In this document: one piece after another, positions 8,729 through 16,809 of the stretch
Numbering within the stretch: the first letter of the stretch is position 1
Layout: each line of letters opens with the position of its first letter
NCBI GenBank assembly: GCA_046349915.1
Contig: JAXMBL010000007.1
Location: 186,001-250,000, forward strand
Direction: 5' to 3'
Origin: CAIXSC01 sp046349915
GTDB lineage: Bacteria; Planctomycetota; Planctomycetia; Pirellulales; Pirellulaceae
Length of the DNA: 64,000 bases
Made by a program: the position numbers and the translations under genes
The notes under the pieces: model-generated
What the model was told of the DNA's origin: nothing
Databases searched by the model: none
Seen by the model: only the letters and a program-made list of their open reading frames with translations

Positions 8729-9037
8729 GTCCGACGGACTTCCTAGTCCGTCGGACAAAGTAGTCCGCTCACATCGTGAGCGGTCAGCCGCGTGGCGAGT
8801 GAACGTCCGTTGCCGTTAGCGAATCCGCGTTGATGGGCGCGTTTCGCACGGACTCGACCGACGGACTAGAAGTCCGTCGTACAGAGTAGCCCGCTCACAT
8901 CGTGAGCGGTCAGCCGCGTGGCGAGCGAGCGTCCGTTGCCGTTAGCGAATCCGCGTCGGAGGGCGCGTTTCGCAAGGACTCGATCGACGGACTAGAAGTC
9001 CGTCGTACGGTGAATCGACGGACTAGGAAGTCCGTCG
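8729..9037. repeat. Tandem palindrome-containing repeat between convergent genes
   Basis: Four CGACGGAC/GTCCGTCG palindromes lie at 8729-8756 (12-bp arms, loop TCCT), 8859-8879, 8985-9005 and 9016-9037. Between them two CCGCTCACATCGTGAGCGG palindromes occur at 8765-8783 and 8891-8909. The two units of 126 bp (about 8758-8883 and 8884-9009) are close copies. It fills the gap between trpF and the coiled-coil gene, whose stop codons face each other. Confidence 0.92.
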
Positions 9038-9054
9038 TACAACGGAGCGACGGG

Positions 9055-10095
9055 CTAGTACTGTGAACGCGTCGGCGTGGCGCGGTCGGTTCGCTCGGCG
9101 ACTTCTTCGCGACGCTCGGCCGGTTGCTGAGGCTTGAGTTTCCCCTCGAGCTCGGCGATGCGATGGAGCGACAACTGATGCGATTGCAACAGCTGGGTGT
9201 AAGCCTGCGAGGTTTGTTGTAGCTGGTGAGAAGCCTCGTGCAATTTGACTTCGGCGGCGGCCTGAAGTCTCGCCGTCTGGTTTTGAGCGGTCAGCTCAGC
9301 GATCTTCGCCTGGAACTCCTCGCGTTCCTTTTGAAATTCGAGTTTCGCCTTGAGCCGTTCGTTCTCGATCGTGAGTTGCGTTAACTGCTCGACGAACTCC
9401 ATGCGCGTCTCAACCAGTTTCTCGGCCATCTCCATGCGAGCCTCCACCAGCTCGGTCTGCATCTCACTCAAGTGAGTCAGGATCGTGGCTTGGGCCGAGA
9501 CGGCGGCGAGTCGTTCGCGGATCGACCCTTCTTCCCGGTTCTCGGCCAACACGCCGATCCCATCCGTGTCGCAGTCCAAGCTTTCCAGCTCTTTTTGCAG
9601 CAGTTGCTCCACCAGGAGGCATTCGTTCGGGCAGACGTCGGGCGTTATTGGGCAGGCGTTCGTCGCCCGCGTTGGACGCGCAGCAGGGCAGGTCGGAGAA
9701 GCCACATCCGCGACGGCTCGAATACCACGCGAAGTCTGTGGGCCTTCGTGGGCGAAATCGAAATCGACGCCGATACGTTCGACTGAATCATCGCCGCAGT
9801 TGTTTTCGAGCGGTACGTTGACAAAAAGCCGGCTCACATAGGGAATGCGCGAGAGGATGGAATTAACTGAATCCGCGCCGCATGTCGCTTCGTTGCCCAA
9901 GAACGCCGAAACTTGCGTCGCCTGAATCGACTCGCCCACGGACGCCACGGATGCGGCTTTCTGAGATTTCGGGCAATCTGCTTGTGGGTCGGCCGCTTCG
10001 CCATTCATGGGCGCCCAGAGTGTTCCGAACATCACGCCCCAACCGAGGGCGGCGGCGAATTGGCTGTTTTGTCGTGATTTACGCATCGATTCCAT
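9055..10095 (-). CDS. Secreted coiled-coil protein of unknown function
   Basis: A 346-residue protein from ATG 10095 (ATG 10086, MRKSRQN, is equally likely). The N-terminus looks like a signal peptide ending near NGEAAD (about residue 35). Residues 80-95 contain ILSRIPYVSRLFVNVP, resembling the IPxxSxLF motif found in secretins and in planctomycete surface proteins. A Cys-rich middle (CPAARP, CPITPDVCPNEC) precedes a long coiled coil from about residue 195 to 325 (MQTELVEARMEMAEKLVETR and similar heptads). No enzymatic motif. A structural or surface role is plausible but not shown. Preceded by a 250-bp region without genes. Confidence 0.78.
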   Translation of the reverse strand: MESMRKSRQNSQFAAALGWGVMFGTLWAPMNGEAADPQADCPKSQKAASVASVGESIQATQVSAFLGNEATCGADSVNSILSRIPYVSRLFVNVPLENNCGDDSVERIGVDFDFAHEGPQTSRGIRAVADVASPTCPAARPTRATNACPITPDVCPNECLLVEQLLQKELESLDCDTDGIGVLAENREEGSIRERLAAVSAQATILTHLSEMQTELVEARMEMAEKLVETRMEFVEQLTQLTIENERLKAKLEFQKEREEFQAKIAELTAQNQTARLQAAAEVKLHEASHQLQQTSQAYTQLLQSHQLSLHRIAELEGKLKPQQPAERREEVAERTDRATPTRSQY

Positions 10096-10346
10096 CCTGG
10101 AATGAAAGGGCTCGCATCGACCTGGGGGAGTACGGATAGACCCACCGTGTCAACATCTTGCCTGGACGTATAGCTGGCTTGGGAAATACCGGCAAGGGCA
10201 AACCAAACCCCGAGTTCCACGAAGACTCGCGAAAGTCGTGTAACATCTGTCACGTTTTCTCGCTGGGAGTCGGAGAGCCACACGCAAGGGGCTCCACGCG
10301 GTCGCTCGACAGCCGCCAATGGGTCGACTTTCAGGGGAGATTGGGC

Positions 10347-10445
10347 ATGAAAACCAGCATTTTCTTCGTGTTACTGGCGGTCGCCATTCACTTCTTGCTG
10401 GTCGCCGCCTTGGTCCAGCCGACGCTCGGGAGGGAATGGCAGTGA
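10347..10445 (+). CDS. Possible small membrane peptide (32 aa)
   Basis: ATG 10347 encodes 32 residues, MKTSIFFVLLAVAIHFLLVA then ALVQPTLGREWQ, one hydrophobic helix with a short polar tail. A good ribosome-binding site (AGGGGAGA, 10333-10340) sits 6 nt before the ATG. The leader AGGGGAGATTGGGCATG is similar to that of the small membrane gene at 50226 (GGGGAGATTGCCATG). Short length makes chance occurrence possible. Confidence 0.4.
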   Translation: MKTSIFFVLLAVAIHFLLVAALVQPTLGREWQ

Positions 10446-10448
10446 TAG

Positions 10449-10620
10449 GCCCTCGAATCGCGCGAATCGGACGAATCGATGGTTGGGGATGGGTTCGTGG
10501 TCCCCGCTGGCCGCGGCTGCTTGAGAAGTTGGGGTGGGGCTCGCCGAGCCAGTGCGAGCCGCCCCCTCGACAAATTCCCCCTCCATCCAGATTCGTGAAA
10601 TTCGTACGCTTCGTGGTTCA
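10449..10620. repeat. MITE-like element with terminal inverted repeats, diverged copy
   Basis: The left end carries CGAATCGCGCGAATCGGACG and the right end ATTCGTGAAATTCGTACGCT then TCGTGGTTC, related to the ends of the two copies at 45333-45713. The interior differs (GC-rich, with GGGGCTCGCC/GGCGAGCC-like inverted segments). Flanking DNA to 10776 shows no gene. Confidence 0.6.
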
Positions 10621-10776
10621 CCACCGTCTGTCTCTCGCGGCTATAAACGCAACTGCAAGCCCAAGTTGGAGTAAACTGAGCGGCTGCTACTGTCAGCAGC
10701 CGACCTTGATCGATTAGGATGATTCGAAACTCGAAACTCAAAACTTGTTACTCGCTCTGCCAAGAGGTGCTATCCA

Positions 10777-11325
10777 ATGACGAATCCCACGAATTTCCGA
10801 CAACGAGCGATGTATGGAGTTGTCGGGGTAATGCTGAGCCTCTTGTTGTTGAGCGGGATGGGACGCGAGCTGATCGCGGCGGATTGGGAGACCTATACAT
10901 CGGACGAAGGTCGATTCTTGGCGAAGTTTCCAGGGAAGGTTTCGGTGAAGCGGGGCGCGAATGCGACGCACTTTTCCGCCAGCCCCGAGGGGGTAGACGC
11001 CGACTTTCGCGTCGCCATTACCGATCGTCCAGCCAGCGACGAAAACCTCGAAGCGGCCTTCAAGGAGCTCAAACGTATTCGACAGGCGACCGCCGAGGGA
11101 CAGATGATCGAGCTTGAAGAAGAACTCGACTATCTCTTTGCAGGACTACCTGCCTGCCGTTTTTCGTTTCTCAAGAAAGTCGACGACAACGTGGCGGCTC
11201 GCTACCACGCCATCTACATTCTGGATGGCAAGCGGTTCTATCAGCTGATGTGTGGTTTCGACAGTAAAATGCCGTTGAAGGAAGACATGGATATCTTCTT
11301 CAAGTCATTCCGAATCACGAAGTGA
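10777..11325 (+). CDS. Secreted hypothetical protein, possibly PsbP/DcrB-like fold
   Basis: A 182-residue protein with a signal peptide (hydrophobic 13-27, cleavage likely near LIAAD, residue 36). The mature part begins WETYTSDEGRFLAKFPGKVS and ends FYQLMCGFDSKMPLKEDMDI, a layout reminiscent of small exported DcrB/PsbP-like proteins in which a sulfur-poor beta sheet is followed by FFKSFR at the end. That relationship is a guess from pattern only. Its last 11 bp overlap the 3' end of the convergent sulfotransferase gene. Confidence 0.7.
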   Translation: MTNPTNFRQRAMYGVVGVMLSLLLLSGMGRELIAADWETYTSDEGRFLAKFPGKVSVKRGANATHFSASPEGVDADFRVAITDRPASDENLEAAFKELKRIRQATAEGQMIELEEELDYLFAGLPACRFSFLKKVDDNVAARYHAIYILDGKRFYQLMCGFDSKMPLKEDMDIFFKSFRITK

Positions 11326-12010
11326 TCGTTTGGATCTCCGCGACGCCGAGATCTTGGGCGGCGCGGGCGAGCCAATCGCGAGTGGTCTGATCGCGCACGA
11401 CTCGAAAGTCAGATTCGGCGATCGACAAGTCGGTCGCGTCGACGCCGAGATACTGGGCGATCGCGTGGACGACGGCTGCCGGGGCGGCGGTCAAGTCTTC
11501 GTAGGTCAAGGTCAACGGCGGCGAACGGCGGCGCCGAAAGAACTCTTCCCACGCATGTTCACGACGTGCGATTTCTTGCAGGAAATAGGCGATGCGCGAC
11601 GCCGAGTAGGGGAGCGAGATGGATCTGGCCGCCGTGCGACTAGTGCGAGTCCACAGTTTGCCGTCGTGAGCTCGATACCAGCTGATGGCCTGCTCCAGTC
11701 GATTGGAGCGACGCAGCCAGACGCAGGGCGTTTGTGGAAACACGGAGAAGAACGGCGTCATTTCATCGACCGAACCTTTGACGGCGAACACGCCGTTTGC
11801 CGTCGATTTGGCTTGAACCACCAATGCGAGATACTGTTCGAAGGAGGGAGTAGGAGAAAGTCCCCACTCGGCGCACCGTTTGGGCCATTCAAGCAAATAC
11901 TCGTCGGGATACCCGAGGCGATGCGTGGAGGCGATCAGTTGGGAGAGCCAGCTACTGCCCGAGCGAGCCACTGTGCAAAGCGCCCAGACCAAGTTCTCTG
12001 GGGTGGTCAC
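11315..12010 (-). CDS. Stf0-type sulfotransferase
   Basis: A 231-residue protein starting at GTG 12010, one nucleotide after the methyltransferase stop, so translation is probably coupled. CTVARSGSSWL near the N-terminus is the 5'-phosphosulfate-binding loop for PAPS, and CVWLRRSNRLEQAISWYRA is the second PAPS-contact region of the Stf0 family (mycobacterial trehalose sulfotransferase group). The conserved YEDL near residue 165 also fits. The enzyme would move sulfate from PAPS to a hydroxyl group; the acceptor is unknown, but the operon with a GT4 and a methyltransferase suggests a glycan or glycolipid. Convergent with, and overlapping by 11 bp, the gene ending at 11325. Confidence 0.85.
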   Translation of the reverse strand: MTTPENLVWALCTVARSGSSWLSQLIASTHRLGYPDEYLLEWPKRCAEWGLSPTPSFEQYLALVVQAKSTANGVFAVKGSVDEMTPFFSVFPQTPCVWLRRSNRLEQAISWYRAHDGKLWTRTSRTAARSISLPYSASRIAYFLQEIARREHAWEEFFRRRRSPPLTLTYEDLTAAPAAVVHAIAQYLGVDATDLSIAESDFRVVRDQTTRDWLARAAQDLGVAEIQTITS

Positions 12011-12011
12011 G

Positions 12012-12557
12012 CTAGTTCCTCCACGTTGCGAACCAGCATTCGCCGCAGAAGTAATCGCGACGTCCTACTCGTTCGACTCGCAGCCCGCACTGTTCCAAGT
12101 CGTCGTTCGACCAATACGACAGATGGCGTTCGCGTTCGTTTCCGTAAACCGCGTCCTGGGCAAAGTACACGGCGGGCGTGACGACGACGAGTAATCCTGG
12201 GGATGCGACCACTTTCTTGGCGGCTTCGATGACGCCGCGTCCTGCTTGTTTGGGAAAGTGCTCCAGCACGTCCGAGAAAAGCACGCATTCGAAGCGTTCG
12301 CTACAGTGCTGCAGGAACGACTCGATCGTCTGCACATGCACGATGTTGTACAGATCCCAAACGGGGTTGCGATAATCGGCCCAGCATTCGACTCCAACCA
12401 AGTAGGTTTTGAACGGACGAACGCCCAGATCGAGCCATTCGCGCACCGCCACGCCGCCGCCGCCAAACCCGAGACCCAGATCGAGCACGGAGCGGGGGCG
12501 AGCCGCGATGAGCGTCTGCGCCAACGAGGGGATCGCGGCGTAAGAACCGATTGGCAT
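12012..12557 (-). CDS. Class I SAM-dependent methyltransferase
   Basis: A 181-residue protein. Motif I is VLDLGLGFGGGGVAV (residues about 24-38), the acidic end of strand 2 is in VGVECW, and FECVLFSDVLEHFPK is motif IV with the DVLEH signature common in small-molecule and sugar methyltransferases. The tail GLRVERVGRRDYFCGECW is family-like. It is located between a GT4 gene (67 bp upstream) and a sulfotransferase (1 bp downstream), pointing to glycan modification. Acceptor unknown. Confidence 0.85.
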   Translation of the reverse strand: MPIGSYAAIPSLAQTLIAARPRSVLDLGLGFGGGGVAVREWLDLGVRPFKTYLVGVECWADYRNPVWDLYNIVHVQTIESFLQHCSERFECVLFSDVLEHFPKQAGRGVIEAAKKVVASPGLLVVVTPAVYFAQDAVYGNERERHLSYWSNDDLEQCGLRVERVGRRDYFCGECWFATWRN

Positions 12558-12624
12558 GCGTGTTCCCTATCTCCGGCGACCGGCGAAAACTGTGCGAGAC
12601 CAAGACGGCGACAGCGGAAGCGAC

Positions 12625-14037
12625 TCAGGGGCGAGCGGCCATGCGACGACTGAATAACTGCGCAAAGAGCGTTTCGTATTCGCGGCACATCCGCGTCGCA
12701 TAACCGAATTCCTCGGCCCGTCGTTGTCCTTCGAGGCCAATGGACTGAGCCCAGCGAGGATTGGCTTCGAGTAGAGCGACCTGTCGAGCAATCGAGTCGG
12801 CGTTCAGTTCGCATTGCAGAAACTGCACGCCATTTTCCAGCAACTCGGGTGCATAGCCCGTCTGCGTCGTGATCACGGGGAGCCCGCAAAATTGGGCCTC
12901 GAGTGTCGCGAGTCCAAAACCTTCCGATTCGGAGGGGAGGCAGAAAGCGTCGAGCACTTGATAATAGTCCCCCAGGTTATCCTCGGCTGGCGTAATCACG
13001 CAGCGGAGCGGGGCGATATCGTTGGCCAGATCGAGCAGTTTTTGTCGTAAAGCGCCCCAGCCGACCAGGAAGAGTTTGAAGCGACGAGGGAGTTTGGCAA
13101 TCGCCTGGATCAGCAACTCGGGGTGCTTCTCCGACGAGAGCCGCATCACTCCGCCCACGACGTAATCGTCGGGAGCGAAACCAAAACGAGCTCGTGATTC
13201 GCCGCGATTCTTGGTGCGTATCAGGTGAGCCGTGTCGATGGCGTTGTAAATGACCGTGCTGGGAAAACCCGCGCAGACTCGTTGCTGGACGGCTCGGCTG
13301 ACTGCAATCACGTGATCGAACGCCGGTCGACAGCGATCAAGAATGTTCTGAGTCCACATGGCGTCGCCGTGTGCGACTCCCACACAGACGGCAGGTCGGA
13401 TTCCTTGGAGCCAACCGCCGACTTCCCCCGGTCCACTGACCAACAGGATGTCACAGTCTTGAGCCGCTCGACGCACGCTCTCCTTCCCTCCGACTTCGAC
13501 TGGTATGGGCATCTCGCGCATGACCCGCGGGTCGCTCAACGGACTGGTCACCACGCAGCGGACGAACTTCAGTTTCTGCGGATCGGCATAACGGACCAAG
13601 CTTTTCAGCCACGATTCAATGCCCGCTCGCACCATGTACTGTCCGACATGAATCACTCGCAAGGGCCGCGAGTTCGGGCGCTGAACGAGGTCGCTCGTCA
13701 GGCGGAGGGCATTCTCGAATTGCTGTGTCGCCGAGTACGGATAATCTCCGTGGTCGTCGTAGGGATTTTGGCACTGAGCCGACCGGGGAAAGCCGGCTTG
13801 ATCCGAGTAGGGATAGCAATCCGAGCTATACGGGTAGCAATCCGAACTGCCCGCGGGAGGATCACCACCGGGAACGGAAAAGTAGGGACCTTCAGCGTCT
13901 GGCGACATGGGTAACTCGCGCAGGGGATGTGGGGGAGGAAACTCGCCTGACATTCCCAGTCTGTTTGCCCACGTTGGTATTTCAAGACCTTTGGGGGGGA
14001 TGGCTTCAGTTAATTCTTGGTAAAGCAGCCGGCTCAA
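12625..14037 (-). CDS. GT4-family glycosyltransferase with unusual N-terminal tail
   Basis: The catalytic part spans about residues 125-465: an N-terminal Rossmann lobe (LRVIHVGQYMVRAGIESWL), VIYNAIDTAHL, then the GT4 core GGVMRLSSEKHPELLIQAI, KLFLVGWG and the donor-site motif CLPSESEGFGLATLEAQFCG (the ExFGxxxxE element). It would transfer a sugar from a nucleotide donor. The first 110 residues are low complexity, with repeated SSDCYPYS. The start drawn is TTG 14037, overlapping the kinase stop as TTGA; ATG 13953 and ATG 13908 are alternatives and none has a good ribosome-binding site. It belongs to an operon kinase - GT4 - methyltransferase - sulfotransferase. Confidence 0.88.
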   Translation of the reverse strand: MSRLLYQELTEAIPPKGLEIPTWANRLGMSGEFPPPHPLRELPMSPDAEGPYFSVPGGDPPAGSSDCYPYSSDCYPYSDQAGFPRSAQCQNPYDDHGDYPYSATQQFENALRLTSDLVQRPNSRPLRVIHVGQYMVRAGIESWLKSLVRYADPQKLKFVRCVVTSPLSDPRVMREMPIPVEVGGKESVRRAAQDCDILLVSGPGEVGGWLQGIRPAVCVGVAHGDAMWTQNILDRCRPAFDHVIAVSRAVQQRVCAGFPSTVIYNAIDTAHLIRTKNRGESRARFGFAPDDYVVGGVMRLSSEKHPELLIQAIAKLPRRFKLFLVGWGALRQKLLDLANDIAPLRCVITPAEDNLGDYYQVLDAFCLPSESEGFGLATLEAQFCGLPVITTQTGYAPELLENGVQFLQCELNADSIARQVALLEANPRWAQSIGLEGQRRAEEFGYATRMCREYETLFAQLFSRRMAARP

Positions 14038-16541
14038 GGCTGAGTGGGCGAGGAATAGACGCCTGGCACTTGCGATAAGGGAGGATTGCGTTCGGCTAGT
14101 TTTGCGAAGTCGGGTCGGAGGAATCCTGATTGACTGGGATCGCGCGACTGCAAGGGGAAGTCCGGATCATAGGCGGCGCAGGCGCCAAACAGACTCTCGC
14201 TGGAACGGCCCATGGGCGGCGACTGGATCGAGGCGATATTCCCCTCGAACGTTGTTGGATGAGTTGCGGCGAACTGCTGGAGGACGGGGGAAATCGCCTG
14301 AGTGTCGACGACGAGGCAGTTGCGAAACTGAATCGCGGCGTTTTCTTGGGGAGCGGGTCCTGCCCACGTCGCCCAATTGCTGGCGGCGAACCACGTGGAA
14401 TGCTCAATCACACAATCGGTGGGACCGCGATCGGCGTCGGCTTGAAAGCTGATCCCAGTCATTCCTTCGTGGACGATGTTGCGTCGCAGCACAATGTGGT
14501 CCGCGGTCGCCATGATGGCGATCAGCGTTGCGATGCTCTTCCCATTGCCTCGGATGCGGCAGTCTTCGACGAGGACATGCTGGGTGAGTTTTTCTTTGCC
14601 GCTGGCGACGCCGCAGACAACTCCCACGATCGCATTTTCAACTTTGGAACGTATCAGACGCATCGGCGCCTCGGCGGCCCCCGAGGCGCCGCTGCGAAAG
14701 ACGACGGCGGCGATGCTGGTCGAGGTTCCATCCGGATTGTCTTGTTTCTGAATACTCAGGCCATCCAACGTCAGGCCTGGGCACTCTCCACGCACCTCCA
14801 AGCCCCACTGATTCTGGGGCACTTCGATCGTGAAGCCCGCCAACGTGAGTCCTGAAATGGTGTCGATGCGCACCGCCGCGGCGTTTGTCTGGCGTATCGT
14901 TGCTCCTCGCTCAGCGACGATGCGGACCTGGGCTAAATTCTCGCCGTCGGACAATCGCAACGGTTCATCGTAGACCCCGTCATCGGTGACTCGAATGGTT
15001 CCACCCGAGGCCACTCGACTGATCGCCTCCGCCAGCGTGCGACAATCCGCCTCGCCTTTTTGGGCGACGCTCACGGTCTTGAGACGCGGCGCGGGAGCCT
15101 CGACGGCCGAGGCCCCGTTTGGGTTCCGCCCTAGCTCCGTCCCCGCGGGAAGCAGCGCCATGCCGGGATGGGGCGGCGGATTGGCGATACGATTGGTCGC
15201 CAGGTACACGCCGCCTCCCACGACGGCGGCCACCACCGCCGCGATCGCCAAGGTGGAGAGTTGCGAGCGGGAGGCCATGACCTTTTGTTCTTCCAATAGT
15301 TGTCGCTGAAAGGCGGCCGGCAGCCGATCGGTTGGGGTTTGGTTCAGCAAAGCGAGGTGGCGATTCAAGATATCCGCCACCTCCGCCGCGGACTGATAGC
15401 GATCCTCGGCCCGCTTGCGCAGCAAGCGAAAAACGAGTGCGTCCATGAATTCGGGAACCGCTTTACCGAGTTCCCGCAGTCGAGGCGGCTCAAACGAGTC
15501 GATCCGCCGGGCAATGTCGATAATGGAGCGACCATGGAAAGGGGAGTGGCCGGTGAACATGGCGTAGAGCACGCACCCGAGTGCGAAGAGGTCGGAGCGA
15601 GTGTCGAGTTCCTCGCCCCGCACTTGCTCGGGAGACATGTAGCCCGGTGTTCCTACCGCAATCCCGCCTGACGTAAAGTCGATGTTGTCCGCCGTTACTC
15701 GCGCCAGGCCGAAATCAGTGATCTTCACTCGAGGTGTTTCGTCGACCAGCAAGATGTTTCCCGGCTTGACGTCACGGTGCACAATTCCCTGAGCGTGAGC
15801 GGCTGCCAAGCCTTGGGCAATCTGGACTCCGATCCGGAGGATGTCGAGCAAATCGAGTTTGGGGTCGCGCCGTAGTCGTTCTCGGAGCGACCTGCCGCGC
15901 AGCAATTCCATCACCAAAAATGGAAACGCTCCCGACTCCTCCACGCCAAAAACCGTCACGACGTTGGGATGATTGATCGCGGCGGCCGCTCGCGCCTCAC
16001 GGATAAATCGGCGGCGCGAGATGGCTTGATGCGCAAGATCAGGCGTGAGCACCTTGATCGCAATGCGTCGGTCGAGCACCTTGTCCCAGGCCTCGAATAC
16101 GATGCCGTATCCGCCTTGCCCAAGGATCGAGATGACTTCGTACTCCTTGAGCTTGCCGAGCGATCCGGGAGTGTCGGATCGGGTGAGCAGCTGGACTGCG
16201 AGCAACTGAGCCGTGTCGAGCGTCAAGGAAGGGCCTTCGTCATCGTCGTGCGGGGCAGGGTCCGCAGGGCCCAGACGAGTGGGCAGCAATGCTTCGGCGC
16301 CGACAGGCTTGGCGGCCGCGCGATCCCCCGGTTTCTGCGCGAATTCGCAAGTCGTCAGGTCGCCTTCCTTCGAACCCGGGCGCGGCGCTACGCGGGATCG
16401 GTCCAGGTTCTCGAACTTTGTGTGACAAGCAGCACATTGACCCAGGTGAGTTTCCAATTGACTGGCCATGGTCTCGGGAAGCCGGCCTTGAGCGAGCGCG
16501 TTCAACGTCTCGTGAGGTGGGCACTCAATTGGTTCAGACAT
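14034..16541 (-). CDS. Ser/Thr protein kinase with N-terminal zinc finger and predicted C-terminal beta-helix domain
   Basis: An 835-residue protein. Residues 1-45 resemble an anti-sigma zf-HC2 finger (CPPHETLNAL...HLGQCAACH). The Hanks-type kinase domain runs about 130-390: GQGGYGIVFEAWD (glycine loop), AIKVL (Lys), IVHRDVKPGNILL, KITDFGLA and GTPGYMSPEQ. A membrane helix at about 415-437 (STLAIAAVVAAVVGGGVYLA) is followed by a 370-residue exported part with repeated LTLDGLSIQ, VLVEDCRIRGN and IVLRRNIVHEG phrases, as in right-handed parallel beta-helix proteins that bind polysaccharide. The kinase could therefore sense a surface glycan; this is inference. First gene of the glycan operon. Confidence 0.92.
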   Translation of the reverse strand: MSEPIECPPHETLNALAQGRLPETMASQLETHLGQCAACHTKFENLDRSRVAPRPGSKEGDLTTCEFAQKPGDRAAAKPVGAEALLPTRLGPADPAPHDDDEGPSLTLDTAQLLAVQLLTRSDTPGSLGKLKEYEVISILGQGGYGIVFEAWDKVLDRRIAIKVLTPDLAHQAISRRRFIREARAAAAINHPNVVTVFGVEESGAFPFLVMELLRGRSLRERLRRDPKLDLLDILRIGVQIAQGLAAAHAQGIVHRDVKPGNILLVDETPRVKITDFGLARVTADNIDFTSGGIAVGTPGYMSPEQVRGEELDTRSDLFALGCVLYAMFTGHSPFHGRSIIDIARRIDSFEPPRLRELGKAVPEFMDALVFRLLRKRAEDRYQSAAEVADILNRHLALLNQTPTDRLPAAFQRQLLEEQKVMASRSQLSTLAIAAVVAAVVGGGVYLATNRIANPPPHPGMALLPAGTELGRNPNGASAVEAPAPRLKTVSVAQKGEADCRTLAEAISRVASGGTIRVTDDGVYDEPLRLSDGENLAQVRIVAERGATIRQTNAAAVRIDTISGLTLAGFTIEVPQNQWGLEVRGECPGLTLDGLSIQKQDNPDGTSTSIAAVVFRSGASGAAEAPMRLIRSKVENAIVGVVCGVASGKEKLTQHVLVEDCRIRGNGKSIATLIAIMATADHIVLRRNIVHEGMTGISFQADADRGPTDCVIEHSTWFAASNWATWAGPAPQENAAIQFRNCLVVDTQAISPVLQQFAATHPTTFEGNIASIQSPPMGRSSESLFGACAAYDPDFPLQSRDPSQSGFLRPDFAKLAERNPPLSQVPGVYSSPTQP

Positions 16542-16607
16542 CGGGAATCCCCCCTTGCGGTGACATCGCGGAACCTCCAGATGCTAACGTGTCGCACGCA
16601 CGCTAGC

Positions 16608-16662
16608 AAAGCCCCGCTCACCCAGGAGTGTGTCTGCTGGTAGTTTTTTCGTCCGGCTGCCT
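16608..16662 (-). repeat. Dispersed repeat, GGCAGCCGGACGAAAAAAC family, copy 3
   Basis: Read on the minus strand it begins GGCAGCCGGACG, six A residues, CTACCAGCAGAC, and ends GAGCGGGGCT. It matches 4304-4356 closely. It lies in the 268-bp gap between the kinase and GT2 genes, which otherwise shows no gene. Confidence 0.8.
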
Positions 16663-16809
16663 GGGTCTAGACTCATCCATAAATTCGACCATTCGCTGCG
16701 CCGCATAATCGGCAAAATCGTTACAGTCGCTCCGATCCGATGGTCGATCTTTAACGGAGGGAATTCTAGCGAGTATTCTTACGACCGCCTGCTGCGGGAG
16801 GAATTCGTA

